Source of the DNA: Humibacillus sp. DSM 29435
GTDB taxonomy: Bacteria > Actinomycetota > Actinomycetes > Actinomycetales > Dermatophilaceae
DNA: 64,000 bases
Reading direction: 5' to 3'
NCBI RefSeq assembly: GCF_001758225.1
Contig: NZ_MAST01000009.1
Coordinates: 1 to 64,000, forward strand
A program made the translations under genes and the position numbers. The notes beneath the pieces were generated by a model. That model was given only the letters and a program-made list of their open reading frames with translations. It did no database searches and had not been told where the DNA came from. Of this stretch, positions 55,588-63,276 are shown piece by piece. Within the stretch, counting starts at the first letter, position 1. Every line of letters starts with the position of its first letter.

Positions 55588-57165
55588 TCAGTAGCGGTCT
55601 TCCTTGCGCAAGGCCCGCGGCCGCCCGTCGGGGTCGTGGACGATCTCGAGCAGTGGCGCCGCCCACGTTCGCTGCAGAGGCGTGAGCTGGGGAATCGGCA
55701 GCCGCCGCAGACGGCCCGGCGGCCGAGCCCCCTGCCGGCCGCCGGCGTGCCAGCCGTCGAGCACGGCGGCGTGGGCGGCATACTCCTCGAACATCCCCAC
55801 CGGATCGAGGCAGTCAGCCATGGCTGCCTCGAGGCCGTGCTCTGCCACCTCGTCGAGCCGGTCGAGGTGCTCGGCGGCGAGGGTCAGTCGCAGGTCGCGG
55901 GCATAGGCCTCGTCGAGCACGGCGGCCGAGAGCTCGGAGTCATGGGTCCACGAGCGGCGACTGAAGTTGTCGGAGCCGACGCTGGCCCACGTGTCGTCGA
56001 GGATGCAGACCTTGGCGTGGACGTAGACGGGCACGCCCGCATGGTTCTCCAGGCCGTAGGCCGCCACCCGGCCGGGGGCGATCTCCGTTAACCGGGCGAG
56101 GGAGCGCTCACGACCCAGCAGCTGCGCCATCCGGTTGGCACCCTGAACGTCAGTGAAGAGGGGCATAACCACGAGCAGGTGCAGCCCCGGCTGCGCCCGC
56201 AGCGGCCCTTCGAAGACCTTCGCCACGTCGTGCCCCCAGAAGTACTGGTCCTCGACGTAGACGAGGCGCTCGGTGCGGGCCACGGCCTTGGCGTACCCGA
56301 GCCCCACGCTGCGCTCGCCGCCGTTGGCGAACGGGTAGTCCATGCCGCCCCGCAGGTCGGGGTAGGTGCGCAGCAGCTGCACGATGTGGTGACCGGCCGG
56401 TGGCGGCGCCGGCCACTGCTCGGGCAGCTTCTCGGGCGAGTTGTCCAGGCCGCGCAGCCGATCGCTCACGCGGCTCCACGGCGACCTCGTCGAGGGCGCC
56501 GGGTCCTCCCACCTCTCTCGGAACACCGTCTCCACGTCGTAGACCGCCGGCCCGCGGATCTCGGTCTGCACGTCGTGCCAGGGCGGGTTCGCGCCGTACT
56601 CGTCAGCCATCACCTGAGGCTGCTCGTCACCGCCGTGGTCGGCATCGTCTCGCCGGTTGTAGGCAAGGTCGATGCCGCCGACGAAGGCCACGTCGCGAGC
56701 GGGGTCGTCACGGTGCCGCACGACGACGAACTTCTGGTGATGCGATCCACCGGCGCGCACCCGCATGTCGAGCACGACCTCGCCGCCACGCTTCTCCAGC
56801 TGCTCCCCGAGGTGACGGTTCTGCGAGGCGAAGAAGCCGGCCTGGTCGAGATGGGAGCGCCACACCAGCCCGCACACGACGACGCCGCGCTCGTCGGCGC
56901 GGCCCAGCACCTCGACCACCTCGCTGCCGGGATCATCGGTCAACCGCTCGTTGCCGTCGCCCTGCCAGTCGGTGAAGAGCACGAGGTCACCCGACTCGGT
57001 TGCCTCCACCGCCTCGTACAGCGCGCGGAAGTACGTCGCGCCGTGGATCAGCGGACGCACGTGGTTGCCCTCCGACCAGGCGCGGTCACCGTGGGGCTCG
57101 TCGAGCCGGGTCTGTGGGTTGCCGCGCTCGGCCTTGGTCAGCAGCCAGTCTTCGGGGTCGATCAT
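55588..57165 (-). CDS. Phospholipase D-family protein
   Basis: 525 aa with two HKD motifs: HHQKFVVVRHRDDPARDVAFVGG (about 150) and VYVHAKVCILDDTWASVGSDN (about 375). Each contributes to the phosphodiesterase active site. It cleaves or transfers phosphatidyl groups, or acts on phosphodiester substrates such as DNA. No signal peptide is obvious. The start ATG 57165 has AGGATGCC-like context only; it is divergent from the Arr fusion. Confidence 0.9.
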   Translation of the reverse strand: MIDPEDWLLTKAERGNPQTRLDEPHGDRAWSEGNHVRPLIHGATYFRALYEAVEATESGDLVLFTDWQGDGNERLTDDPGSEVVEVLGRADERGVVVCGLVWRSHLDQAGFFASQNRHLGEQLEKRGGEVVLDMRVRAGGSHHQKFVVVRHRDDPARDVAFVGGIDLAYNRRDDADHGGDEQPQVMADEYGANPPWHDVQTEIRGPAVYDVETVFRERWEDPAPSTRSPWSRVSDRLRGLDNSPEKLPEQWPAPPPAGHHIVQLLRTYPDLRGGMDYPFANGGERSVGLGYAKAVARTERLVYVEDQYFWGHDVAKVFEGPLRAQPGLHLLVVMPLFTDVQGANRMAQLLGRERSLARLTEIAPGRVAAYGLENHAGVPVYVHAKVCILDDTWASVGSDNFSRRSWTHDSELSAAVLDEAYARDLRLTLAAEHLDRLDEVAEHGLEAAMADCLDPVGMFEEYAAHAAVLDGWHAGGRQGARPPGRLRRLPIPQLTPLQRTWAAPLLEIVHDPDGRPRALRKEDRY

Positions 57166-57260
57166 GAATCGAGGATGCCGTATCCGTGACCGTCACCGCG
57201 ACGTGGGATGGCCTCGTGCGATTGGGCACGGCGGGGTGCGCGGGTGCCACACTTCGGAGG

Positions 57261-58214
57261 ATGGCGACCCGCACCGGTGACTTCGAGCTGACCCTGGACG
57301 AGCTGCGCGCCGTCGCCGCGTACGCCCTGGCGTGCGCGGCGCCCGCCCTGATGCTCTTCGAGCGGGCCCACCCCGACGACCCGCGCCCGGCCGTGGCGCT
57401 CGACGCGGCACGTGTCTTCGTCGACGGCGCACCCCGCTCGCGCCTCCAACGCACCGCTGCCGCCGACGCCCACCGGGCCGCCAAGGAGGCGTCGACCGAG
57501 CCCGCCCGCCACGCGGCGACGGCCGCCGGCGATGCAGCCGCGGCGGCCTACCTGCACCCCCTCGCCACTGCGACGCAGGTGCGCCACATCCTCGGCGCGG
57601 CTGCGCACGCCGCCCGCGCGGCCGAGCTCGCGCGCGGTGATGACCCGGTGGTCGCGGAGTACGTCGTCACGGCCGCCGCCAAGCGCGCCACCCCGGTCGT
57701 GCTCGAGGTGCTCGCCCGCTACCCGCGAGCGCCTCAGGGCCGCTCTCGGGTCGCGGCGCTCATGACCCGGCTCGACAACCTGCTGCGCGACCCACCGCCC
57801 ACGCCCCGCGTCGTCGACGACCTCGGCCCCTTCTTCCACGGCACCCGGGCCGACCTGCGACCCGGCGACCTGCTCACCCCCGGCTGGCGCACCAACTACG
57901 GCTCTGGCCGCCAGTCGAAGAACATCTACCTCACCGCCAGCAGCACAGGCGCCCCGCTCGCCGCCGAGCTCGCCCAGGGTGACGGGCCCCCGCGGGTCTA
58001 CCGCGTCGAGCCGGTCGGCACGATCGAGGACGACCCCAACGTCACCGACAAGCGCTTCCCCGGCAACCCGACCCGCTCGTACCGCACCACCGAGCCGCTG
58101 CGTGTCGTCGAGGAGATCGTTGGCTGGGAGCCTCCCCCGTCCGCCATGGTGCAGCGCATCCGCGAGCGCGTGGCCGAACTGGCCGAGCTCGGAATCGAGG
58201 CCATGGACGACTAG
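57261..58214 (+). CDS. Fusion: Imm-5-like domain with rifampicin ADP-ribosyltransferase Arr
   Basis: 317 aa. Residues about 8-175 (ELTLDELRAVAAYALACAAPALMLFERAHPDD...AAAAYLHPLATATQVRHILGAAAHAARAAELA) match putative immunity-protein-like domains often paired with exonuclease-like proteins. Residues 189-317 are a full Arr domain: FFHGT (H193), NIYLT (Y223), EDDPNVTDKRFPGNPT with D257/D258, and the C-terminal TEPLRVVEEIVGWEPP. H, Y and D are the NAD-binding and catalytic residues of Arr. It should inactivate rifamycins by ADP-ribosylation. ATG 57261 chosen; GTG 57186 is possible. Confidence 0.85.
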   Translation: MATRTGDFELTLDELRAVAAYALACAAPALMLFERAHPDDPRPAVALDAARVFVDGAPRSRLQRTAAADAHRAAKEASTEPARHAATAAGDAAAAAYLHPLATATQVRHILGAAAHAARAAELARGDDPVVAEYVVTAAAKRATPVVLEVLARYPRAPQGRSRVAALMTRLDNLLRDPPPTPRVVDDLGPFFHGTRADLRPGDLLTPGWRTNYGSGRQSKNIYLTASSTGAPLAAELAQGDGPPRVYRVEPVGTIEDDPNVTDKRFPGNPTRSYRTTEPLRVVEEIVGWEPPPSAMVQRIRERVAELAELGIEAMDD

Positions 58215-58375
58215 CCCGGAGACCGTTCAATCCCGATCGGTTTCGAACAGTCAAGAACCACCGAGACAGCACGCGGTACGTGTCACGGTCGCCCAGATAC
58301 TGGAAGCTCGACACATCGTCACGGCCATGGTTAGAACTGCGCCCCCCACCACCGAGGTCGGTCTAGGCTGCTGGC
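58215..58375. other. Short spacer before the zinc-protein pair
   Basis: About 160 bp between the Arr fusion and the zinc-knuckle gene. TAGGCT lies 6 nt before ATG 58376, suggesting a leaderless start. Confidence 0.4.
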
Positions 58376-58579
58376 ATGGCGTGCACGGAATGTGGACTCG
58401 GTGGGCACAACAATCGCACATGTCAGGGCAAACACCCGACGTGCCCGAAATGCGGCAACCCGACAGCCAACATGAACGACTACTCCGAGCGCCACGACGA
58501 CGACTACTGCTCGCCGTTCACATCCCCGTCTTGCTGGGATTGGGATGCCGCAGAGTCGGTTGGAGGAAGGCAACTATGA
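58376..58579 (+). CDS. Small zinc-knuckle protein
   Basis: 67 aa. MACTECGLGGHNNRTC fits C-x2-C-x4-H-x4-C, the CCHC zinc knuckle, and the following CPKCGN and DDDYC add further Cys residues. The GHNxRTC form is well known from eukaryotic zinc-knuckle proteins and less usual in bacteria. It probably binds nucleic acid or a protein. The stop overlaps the next ATG by 4 bp (ATGA). Its function is unknown. Composition is normal for the region. Confidence 0.7.
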   Translation: MACTECGLGGHNNRTCQGKHPTCPKCGNPTANMNDYSERHDDDYCSPFTSPSCWDWDAAESVGGRQL

Positions 58580-58758
58580 CTACACCCGTCTGCATTGGAT
58601 GCGAAGAACCGATCACGGCCGACGACAGCCATGTCGACTTCAATGGCGTCGATTACCACGAAGCCTGCTTTGAGGTCAGCGGTGGGCCGACGTACTGCTG
58701 CGGAATGATGTATGAAGATGGCGAAGTCGCCTGCGCGAGCTGCGGCGACCCTCTCTAG
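58576..58758 (+). CDS. Small LIM-like zinc protein
   Basis: 60 aa. CIGCEEPITADDSHVDFNGVDYHEACF has the C-x2-C, H-x2-C spacing of a LIM-type or treble-clef zinc site, followed by CCGMM and CASCGDPL, which may form a second zinc site. It is coupled to the zinc-knuckle gene by the ATGA overlap, so equal amounts of both are probably made and they may act as a pair. Role unknown. Confidence 0.65.
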   Translation: MTTPVCIGCEEPITADDSHVDFNGVDYHEACFEVSGGPTYCCGMMYEDGEVACASCGDPL

Positions 58759-59048
58759 CACACCCGTCGCACGGTCGCAGTGGTGACATCGACCCCTTGG
58801 GCGTAGTAGCGATACATCTCGTGGAACGGAGAGTCCTCACCCAGGGCGCCATCGACCGTGTCCGTCTTGGTCAGGTGAGGGTCATTGGTGAAGAAAACGT
58901 CGGCTTCGATCGAGGCGTGCGCCGGCTCTGGCAAGCCGTCCTCGTCGTAGGTGCCGAGAATGGCTTGACTGCCCACCACGATGACGTGGTTGTCGTGGGC
59001 GACGCTCGCGGCTGCGCGCAGGATGTGCGCCAACTGCTCGCGCGTCAC
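58755..59048 (-). pseudogene. Nucleotidyltransferase-like protein, truncated
   Basis: 97 aa. VTREQLAHILRAAASVAHDNHVIVVGSQAILGTYDEDGLPEPAHASIEADVF matches the start of nucleotidyltransferase-like proteins with a GSQAI motif followed by IEADVFF acidic residues (DUF6036-like). Members of that group run well past 150 aa; here the frame stops at 58755 after YYAQGVDVTTATVRRVC, so the C-terminal half is missing. The start overlaps the HTH stop by 4 bp. Confidence 0.55.
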
Positions 59049-59535
59049 GAGGCCCGAGGCTTCTTGTGAGTGTGAAACGCGTGCAGCGTCTTGTCGCGGT
59101 CTTCGCTGCGCAGCACGCCCGCAAACGGGGAGTTCGCCCTTAGTTCCCGTGAGCGTGGTGTTTGCGAGGTGAGGACGTCGAGCACATCCTCGATCGAGCC
59201 GTCGAGCAGCTTCTCCCAATCGCGCAGCCACATCGCGCCACGGCCCGCGGGTGGCTCGCCCGCAGGAGCGCAAGGTTTGCGTGCACCCGGCGCAGAACGG
59301 TGTCGGGGTTGCGCACCAGCGCGCCCGCCACCGCGATGTTCAGCCACCGGCTACGGCGGTCAGAGCGGTTCGAGCGCGTCGTGCGCTGCCGCGCCTGCTC
59401 CACGTCCTCGCGACGAAGCCGACGGTGGGTACCCACGGTCAGATAGGGCAGGTCGCCAGACTCACACAGGTCGACAACGTGCTGGCGTGAGCAACCAAGC
59501 AGTTGCGCTGCCTGGCCGGTGGTCAGCAGCGGCAT
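59045..59535 (-). pseudogene. Excisionase-type HTH regulator, frameshifted
   Basis: The first part from 59535, LLTTGQAAQLLGCSRQHVVDLCESGDLPYLTVGTHRRLRREDVEQARQ, is an excisionase/MerR-like HTH. It continues to RASHPR, then the frame changes: WLRDWEKLLDGSIEDVLDVLTSQTPRSRELRANSPFAGVL lies in another minus-strand frame and ends at 59045. One base is missing near 59247. This HTH-plus-tail protein normally precedes the nucleotidyltransferase in the same operon, which fits the order here. Its start codon is at the breakpoint of the GTPase copy, so the 5' end may also be altered. Confidence 0.7.
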
Positions 59536-59916
59536 GACCGGCGTCGGCAAGAGCCAGCTCGTCGACCGCCTCACCCGCCGCGCCGCCGACGAGCTCGGCT
59601 CGGCCACGATGGAGCGGCGCCCCCGCCGCAGCGCCAACCTGCACGGCTTCCGCTTCCTCGTCGTCCCGGGCGACCACGCCGCCACAAGGCTCGGCGCCCT
59701 CGACGAGGTCTTCCACGACGAGCCGGTCGACGGGGTCATCCACGTCGTCGCCAACGGCCACGCCACCCCTCGGCGCGCCGCCGGCACCACCGGTGAGGCC
59801 ACCACCACCCGCGAGGAGCAGCTCGCCGCCGAGCTCGACGACTGGGCCATCACCTCGCACCTCATCGCCTCGATGGCCGTGCGCAGTCACAAGCCGATCT
59901 GGCTCATCATCGCGGT
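59534..59916 (+). pseudogene. Truncated copy of the GTPase gene at 54754
   Basis: Reads MTGVGKSQLVDRLTRRAADELGSATMERRPRRSANLHGFRFLVVPGDHAATRLGALDEVFHDEP and on to KPIWLIIAVA, nearly identical to the intact gene from its P-loop to just before the TKTD motif. Relative to that gene 12 nt (a GCAGGCGAGGTC-type stretch) are absent. Both ends are abrupt. The open frame then runs into the HigB gene but that part is not related. Confidence 0.9.
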
Positions 59917-59952
59917 AGCAGCGCCCTTCGAAGGCTGGCTCCCTGCACCGAG

Positions 59953-59970
59953 TGTCGGCTATAGTCGACA
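59953..59970. promoter_or_regulatory. Palindromic operator and -10 of the HigBA module
   Basis: TGTCGGCTATAGTCGACA is an 18-bp palindrome with one mismatch. It contains TATAGT, 6 nt before ATG 59972, so it probably overlaps the -10 box of a leaderless transcript, and it is where the antitoxin would bind for autoregulation. Confidence 0.7.
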
Positions 59971-59971
59971 C

Positions 59972-60289
59972 ATGACCGAGGTCGTCAAGACCGAGGACTT
60001 CGAGAAGTGGCTGCGGAACCTCAAGGACCGCGTCGGTCGGCTTCAAATCGTCGCACGCATCGACCGGCTTGCTGACGGTAGTCCGGGCGATGCTAAACCG
60101 ATTGGCCAAGGCCTCTGGGAACTACGACTGATGTTCGGTCCCGGCTACCGCGTCTACTACCTACACGATGGCCAACGAGTGATCTTGCTGCTTTGCGGTG
60201 GCGACAAGGCGACACAACAACGAGACATCGAGCGGGCGCACCGGTTGGCCGATGAGTATCGGAACGAGGAGGGCCAGGGTCATGGCTAG
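59972..60289 (+). CDS. higB: HigB/RelE-type toxin
   Basis: 105 aa of the RelE/HigB/Gp49-type fold: TEDFEKWLRNLKDRVGRLQIVARIDRLADGSPGDAKPIGQGLWELRLMFGPGYRVYYLHDGQRVILLLCGGDKATQQRDIERA. GLWELR and GYRVYY are the conserved core of these mRNA interferases. It overlaps the antitoxin start by 8 bp, in the toxin-first order typical of higBA. Confidence 0.9.
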   Translation: MTEVVKTEDFEKWLRNLKDRVGRLQIVARIDRLADGSPGDAKPIGQGLWELRLMFGPGYRVYYLHDGQRVILLLCGGDKATQQRDIERAHRLADEYRNEEGQGHG

Positions 60290-60581
60290 GAACAGCAAGT
60301 ACACAACCTTCGAGGCCGCCGACTACCTCGAGAACCTCGACGACGTCGCGACCTATCTGGAGATTGCCCTCCAAGAGTCCGCCGAGGATCCGACCGCTAT
60401 CCCCAGGGCTCTGGGCGTAATCGCCCGCTCGCAGAACATGAGCGAACTCGCCCGCCGCGTGGAGATGAGCCGCGACGGCCTATACAAGGCACTCTCAGCC
60501 GATGGCAACCCGACCTGGTCGACCATCCTGAAGGTCACGGGCGCCCTCGGCCTGCGCTTTGAACTGCACACAGTCGCCTGA
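60282..60581 (+). CDS. higA: HigA-type antitoxin (addiction-module XRE)
   Basis: 99 aa. Central HTH region MSELARRVEMSRDGLYKALSADGNPTWSTILKVTGALGL is the HigA/addiction-module antidote signature. It neutralises HigB and should bind the operator at 59953. Start ATG 60282 overlaps the toxin stop. Confidence 0.9.
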   Translation: MARNSKYTTFEAADYLENLDDVATYLEIALQESAEDPTAIPRALGVIARSQNMSELARRVEMSRDGLYKALSADGNPTWSTILKVTGALGLRFELHTVA

Positions 60582-60621
60582 TCGAAGAGCATTGCACTAC
60601 CCGCCATTGAGTGTTCTGCGC
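60582..60621. other. Short boundary between HigBA and the DUF2200 fragment
   Basis: About 40 bp of unassigned sequence after the antitoxin stop. Confidence 0.4.
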
Positions 60622-60777
60622 TGATGGGTGCCGCTGCGTCGAAGGTCGTCTCGTCGGACAGGTGCCGGCCGAGGATGGTCGCGCGTCGAGGCTGGTCAAC
60701 CACTCGATCACCTCGTCGAGGCTGGTCAACCACTCGATCACCTCGTCGAGTTCGACCTTGATGCGGTCCTTGCGCTC
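60622..60777 (-). pseudogene. Fragment of a DUF2200 gene (copy of 62826)
   Basis: The plus-strand text around TCGTCTCGTCGG, CACTCGATCACCTCGTCGAG and CGGTCCTTGCGCTC repeats the middle of the DUF2200 gene at 62990-63110. On the minus strand it would read EVIEWLTSLD. It contains a 30-bp tandem duplication (60691-60750) and ends near CGCTC at 60775, where the next fragment begins. Confidence 0.8.
60691..60750. repeat. 30-bp direct tandem duplication
   Basis: Two identical 30-bp units starting GCTGGTCAACC at 60691 and 60721, within the DUF2200 fragment. Confidence 0.95.
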
Positions 60778-60782
60778 CAGCC

Positions 60783-61034
60783 GCCGAGCGCGCCGAAGAC
60801 GACGGGCCCCCTCGGGTCTACCGGGTCGAGCCGGTCGGCATGATCGAGGACGACCCCAACGTCACCGACAAGCGCTTCCCCGGCAACCCGACCCGCCCGT
60901 ACCGCACCACCGAGCCGCTGCGGGTGCTCGAGGAGGTCATCGGTTGGGAGCCTCCCCCGCCAGCCATGGTTCAGCGCCTACGCGAGCACGTGGCCGAGCT
61001 TGCCGGGCTCGGCATCGAGGCCATGGACGACTAG
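60783..61034 (+). pseudogene. Arr C-terminal fragment (copy of 57261 gene)
   Basis: RVYRVEPVGMIEDDPNVTDKRFPGNPTRPYRTTEPLRVLEEVIGWEPP and on to LGIEAMDD matches the C-terminal 75 residues of the Arr fusion (about residues 242-317) with a few substitutions. The Arr residues upstream (HGT, IYLT) are absent. The DUF2200 fragment precedes it directly, at a short shared CGCTC. Confidence 0.9.
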
Positions 61035-61132
61035 CCACGCGCAGACGGGCCCATCGCACGCACGGAAGTCAACGGCATCCGCGGCAGGGCCCGTCGATCG
61101 GCGTGCGGCGCCACCGCGCACTGTTGGCGTGA
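61035..61132. other. Spacer
   Basis: About 100 bp with no gene or strong hairpin between the Arr fragment and the sigma factor gene. Confidence 0.4.
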
Positions 61133-62113
61133 TCAGCGGCTCAGCTGCGCCTCCTCAACCAGTCGCGCCAGCTTGGTGGGGTTGCGCATCGCGTAGACGT
61201 GCGTGATGCGGCCGTTCTCGACAGCCACGCTCACCACCGTCGTACCGAACGCAGGCAGCTCGATCCGGGCCGCCAGCGCGCCGTTGAGGCAGAGGGTGTC
61301 GATGGTCGCCCCCTCGCCGACCTTGGGGAACGCCGAGAGGAACGTGGCCACCCGCTTGGCGCCGTGCAGCGGATGCCGGCCAGCACGGGCCAGCCCGCCG
61401 CCGTCGGCCACGAGCACGACCTCGGGAGCGAGCACGTCCATCAGCGACTGCACGTCACCGGTCGTCACCGCAGCCAGGAACCGCCGGAGCACGCGCTCCT
61501 GCTCCGACCGGTCGACCCGCACGCGGGGGCGCCTCGCCGCGACGTGCTCACGCGCGCGGTGGGCCACCTGGCGCACGGTCGCCGGCGTCTTGCCCACGGC
61601 CTGCGCGATCTCGTCGTACGGCAGGTCGAACACCTCGCGCAGCACGAACACCGCCCGCTCGGTCGGGGTGAGGGTCTCGAGCACGGTGAGCATCGCGATC
61701 GAGACACTCTCGGCGAGCTCGACATCGTCGGCGACGTCGGGGCTGGTCAGCAGCGGCTCGGGCAGCCACTCACCCACGTAGTCCTCGCGCCGCCGGGCCA
61801 CGGTGCGAAGGCGGTTGAGCGCCTGCCGGGTGACGATCCGCACGAGGTAGGCGCGGGCGTCCAGCACCTCGGCGCGACGCTCGTCGTCGAGGTCGGCCCA
61901 CCGCAGCCAGGTCTCCTGCACCACGTCCTCGGCGTCGGCGGCCGAGCCGAGCATCTCGTAGGCCACGGTGAAAAGCAGGCTGCGGTGGAGCAGGAACGGG
62001 TCAGTACCCGTGCCGCCCCTCGTGCCGTTGCCCATGCCGTCATCCCTCGCCGGGGCTGGCCGCATGGCTAACTGCGTGGCTGACTGCGTGGCTGATTCCC
62101 TGGTCGACTCCAT
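61133..62113 (-). CDS. ECF41-family RNA polymerase sigma factor
   Basis: 326 aa. Sigma-70 region 2 (LFTVAYEMLGSAADAEDVVQETWLRWA) and region 4 (LPYDEIAQAVGKTPATVRQVAHRAREHV) are followed by a C-terminal SnoaL-like extension with DGGGLARA and NPTKL (311-315), the marks of ECF41, in which the extension controls activity. The neighbour downstream in the target orientation is an AhpD-like protein, the usual ECF41 partner. The N terminus before about residue 38 includes near-repeats (ESATQSATQ) and the true start may be an internal Met. Confidence 0.9.
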   Translation of the reverse strand: MESTRESATQSATQLAMRPAPARDDGMGNGTRGGTGTDPFLLHRSLLFTVAYEMLGSAADAEDVVQETWLRWADLDDERRAEVLDARAYLVRIVTRQALNRLRTVARRREDYVGEWLPEPLLTSPDVADDVELAESVSIAMLTVLETLTPTERAVFVLREVFDLPYDEIAQAVGKTPATVRQVAHRAREHVAARRPRVRVDRSEQERVLRRFLAAVTTGDVQSLMDVLAPEVVLVADGGGLARAGRHPLHGAKRVATFLSAFPKVGEGATIDTLCLNGALAARIELPAFGTTVVSVAVENGRITHVYAMRNPTKLARLVEEAQLSR

Positions 62114-62128
62114 GGCTGATCAATTGGC

Positions 62129-62713
62129 TCATCCTGCTGAGCCCGCGGTTTCGCGCTCGGCCAGCGTCTTCAGACCACAGGCGGAGGCGAAGCCCTCCGA
62201 CTCGATCCCGAGGGCGACGTTCGAGCGGGTGGTCAGGTTGGCGTAGCCGATCACCGTGGTCAGCTCGACGATCCCGGCAGCGCCGAGCTGCCGCGACAGG
62301 CTCTCGACCTGCTCGTCGGTCACGGTGGGCGGGGTCTGGCTCATCGCCTCGGCGTACTCCAGCACCTCCCGCTCGAGCGGCGTGAACACCTCGGACACGC
62401 GCCACCGCGGGATCTCTCGAGCCCGCTCCACGTCGAGCTCACGGTTGCCGGCCATGAAGTAGCCGAAGTCGAGGCACCACGAGCAGCCGACGAGTGAAGC
62501 CACGGCCATGTGCGCGAACGACTTCAGGTTCTCGTCGCAGGCGTGCCACTTCTGCGTCTGTTGGCCGAAGCGCATCCCGGCCTTGAGCGCCGGCACGTGG
62601 TGCCACATCACGCCCATCGACTCTGGCACCCGGCCGAACATCCTGGCGCTCACCTTCTTCACCACCACGCCGTACAGGCCGGTGATCTTCGTCGGTGCGA
62701 TCCTCGTGGTCAT
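62129..62713 (-). CDS. AhpD-like carboxymuconolactone decarboxylase-family protein
   Basis: 194 aa. CSWC (C77, C80) is the redox pair of the AhpD/carboxymuconolactone decarboxylase fold. GAGGAGGAAACG lies before ATG 62713. It is co-oriented with the sigma gene 16 bp downstream and probably co-transcribed; in ECF41 clusters this protein is the typical target or partner, thought to act in peroxide or thiol metabolism. Confidence 0.88.
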   Translation of the reverse strand: MTTRIAPTKITGLYGVVVKKVSARMFGRVPESMGVMWHHVPALKAGMRFGQQTQKWHACDENLKSFAHMAVASLVGCSWCLDFGYFMAGNRELDVERAREIPRWRVSEVFTPLEREVLEYAEAMSQTPPTVTDEQVESLSRQLGAAGIVELTTVIGYANLTTRSNVALGIESEGFASACGLKTLAERETAGSAG

Positions 62714-62825
62714 CGTTTCCTCCTCGTGGCGACGCCGGAATGCGTCGCCATCAAGACACCGGCCGCGGCCCGGATGTGACATGACAGTGGCGATGGCGCC
62801 GGGCCGGCCCACGCGGCGACGCCCT

Positions 62826-63170
62826 TCAGCTGCGGAGCACCTTCTGCATCGCCTTGCCCTTGGCCAGCTCGTCGACAAGCTTGTCGAGGTAGCGGATCTT
62901 CTGCATGAGCGGGTCGTCGACCTCCTCGACCCGGATGCCGCACACGGTGCCCGTGATCGCCGAGACGTTGGGGTGCAGGTGAGCCGCGGCGAAAAAGTCG
63001 TCGAAGGTGGTCTCGTCGGCCAGGTGCCGGTCGAGGGTGTTCGCGTCGTAGCCGGTCAGCCACTCGATCACCTCGTCGAGCTCGGCCTTGGTGCGGCCCT
63101 TGCGCTCGAGCTTGGCGACGTAGTGCGGATAGACCGACGCGACGGGCGTCGTGAAGATGCGGTGGCCCAT
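62826..63170 (-). CDS. DUF2200 family protein
   Basis: 114 aa. [37 protein letters not shown] and [38 protein letters not shown]-type tail match DUF2200, whose function is unknown. ATG 63170 has TACCCT 6 nt upstream and may be leaderless. Parent of the fragment at 60622-60777. Confidence 0.88.
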   Translation of the reverse strand: MGHRIFTTPVASVYPHYVAKLERKGRTKAELDEVIEWLTGYDANTLDRHLADETTFDDFFAAAHLHPNVSAITGTVCGIRVEEVDDPLMQKIRYLDKLVDELAKGKAMQKVLRS

Positions 63171-63276
63171 CCCCCGAGGGTAGTGACGGCCACCGACGAC
63201 GGCCGGCCTGAGATCGTGAGAAAAGCAGGCGGCATCCGGTCGCGGATCGTCCGCAAGGAGACTTAGCCTTCACGGC

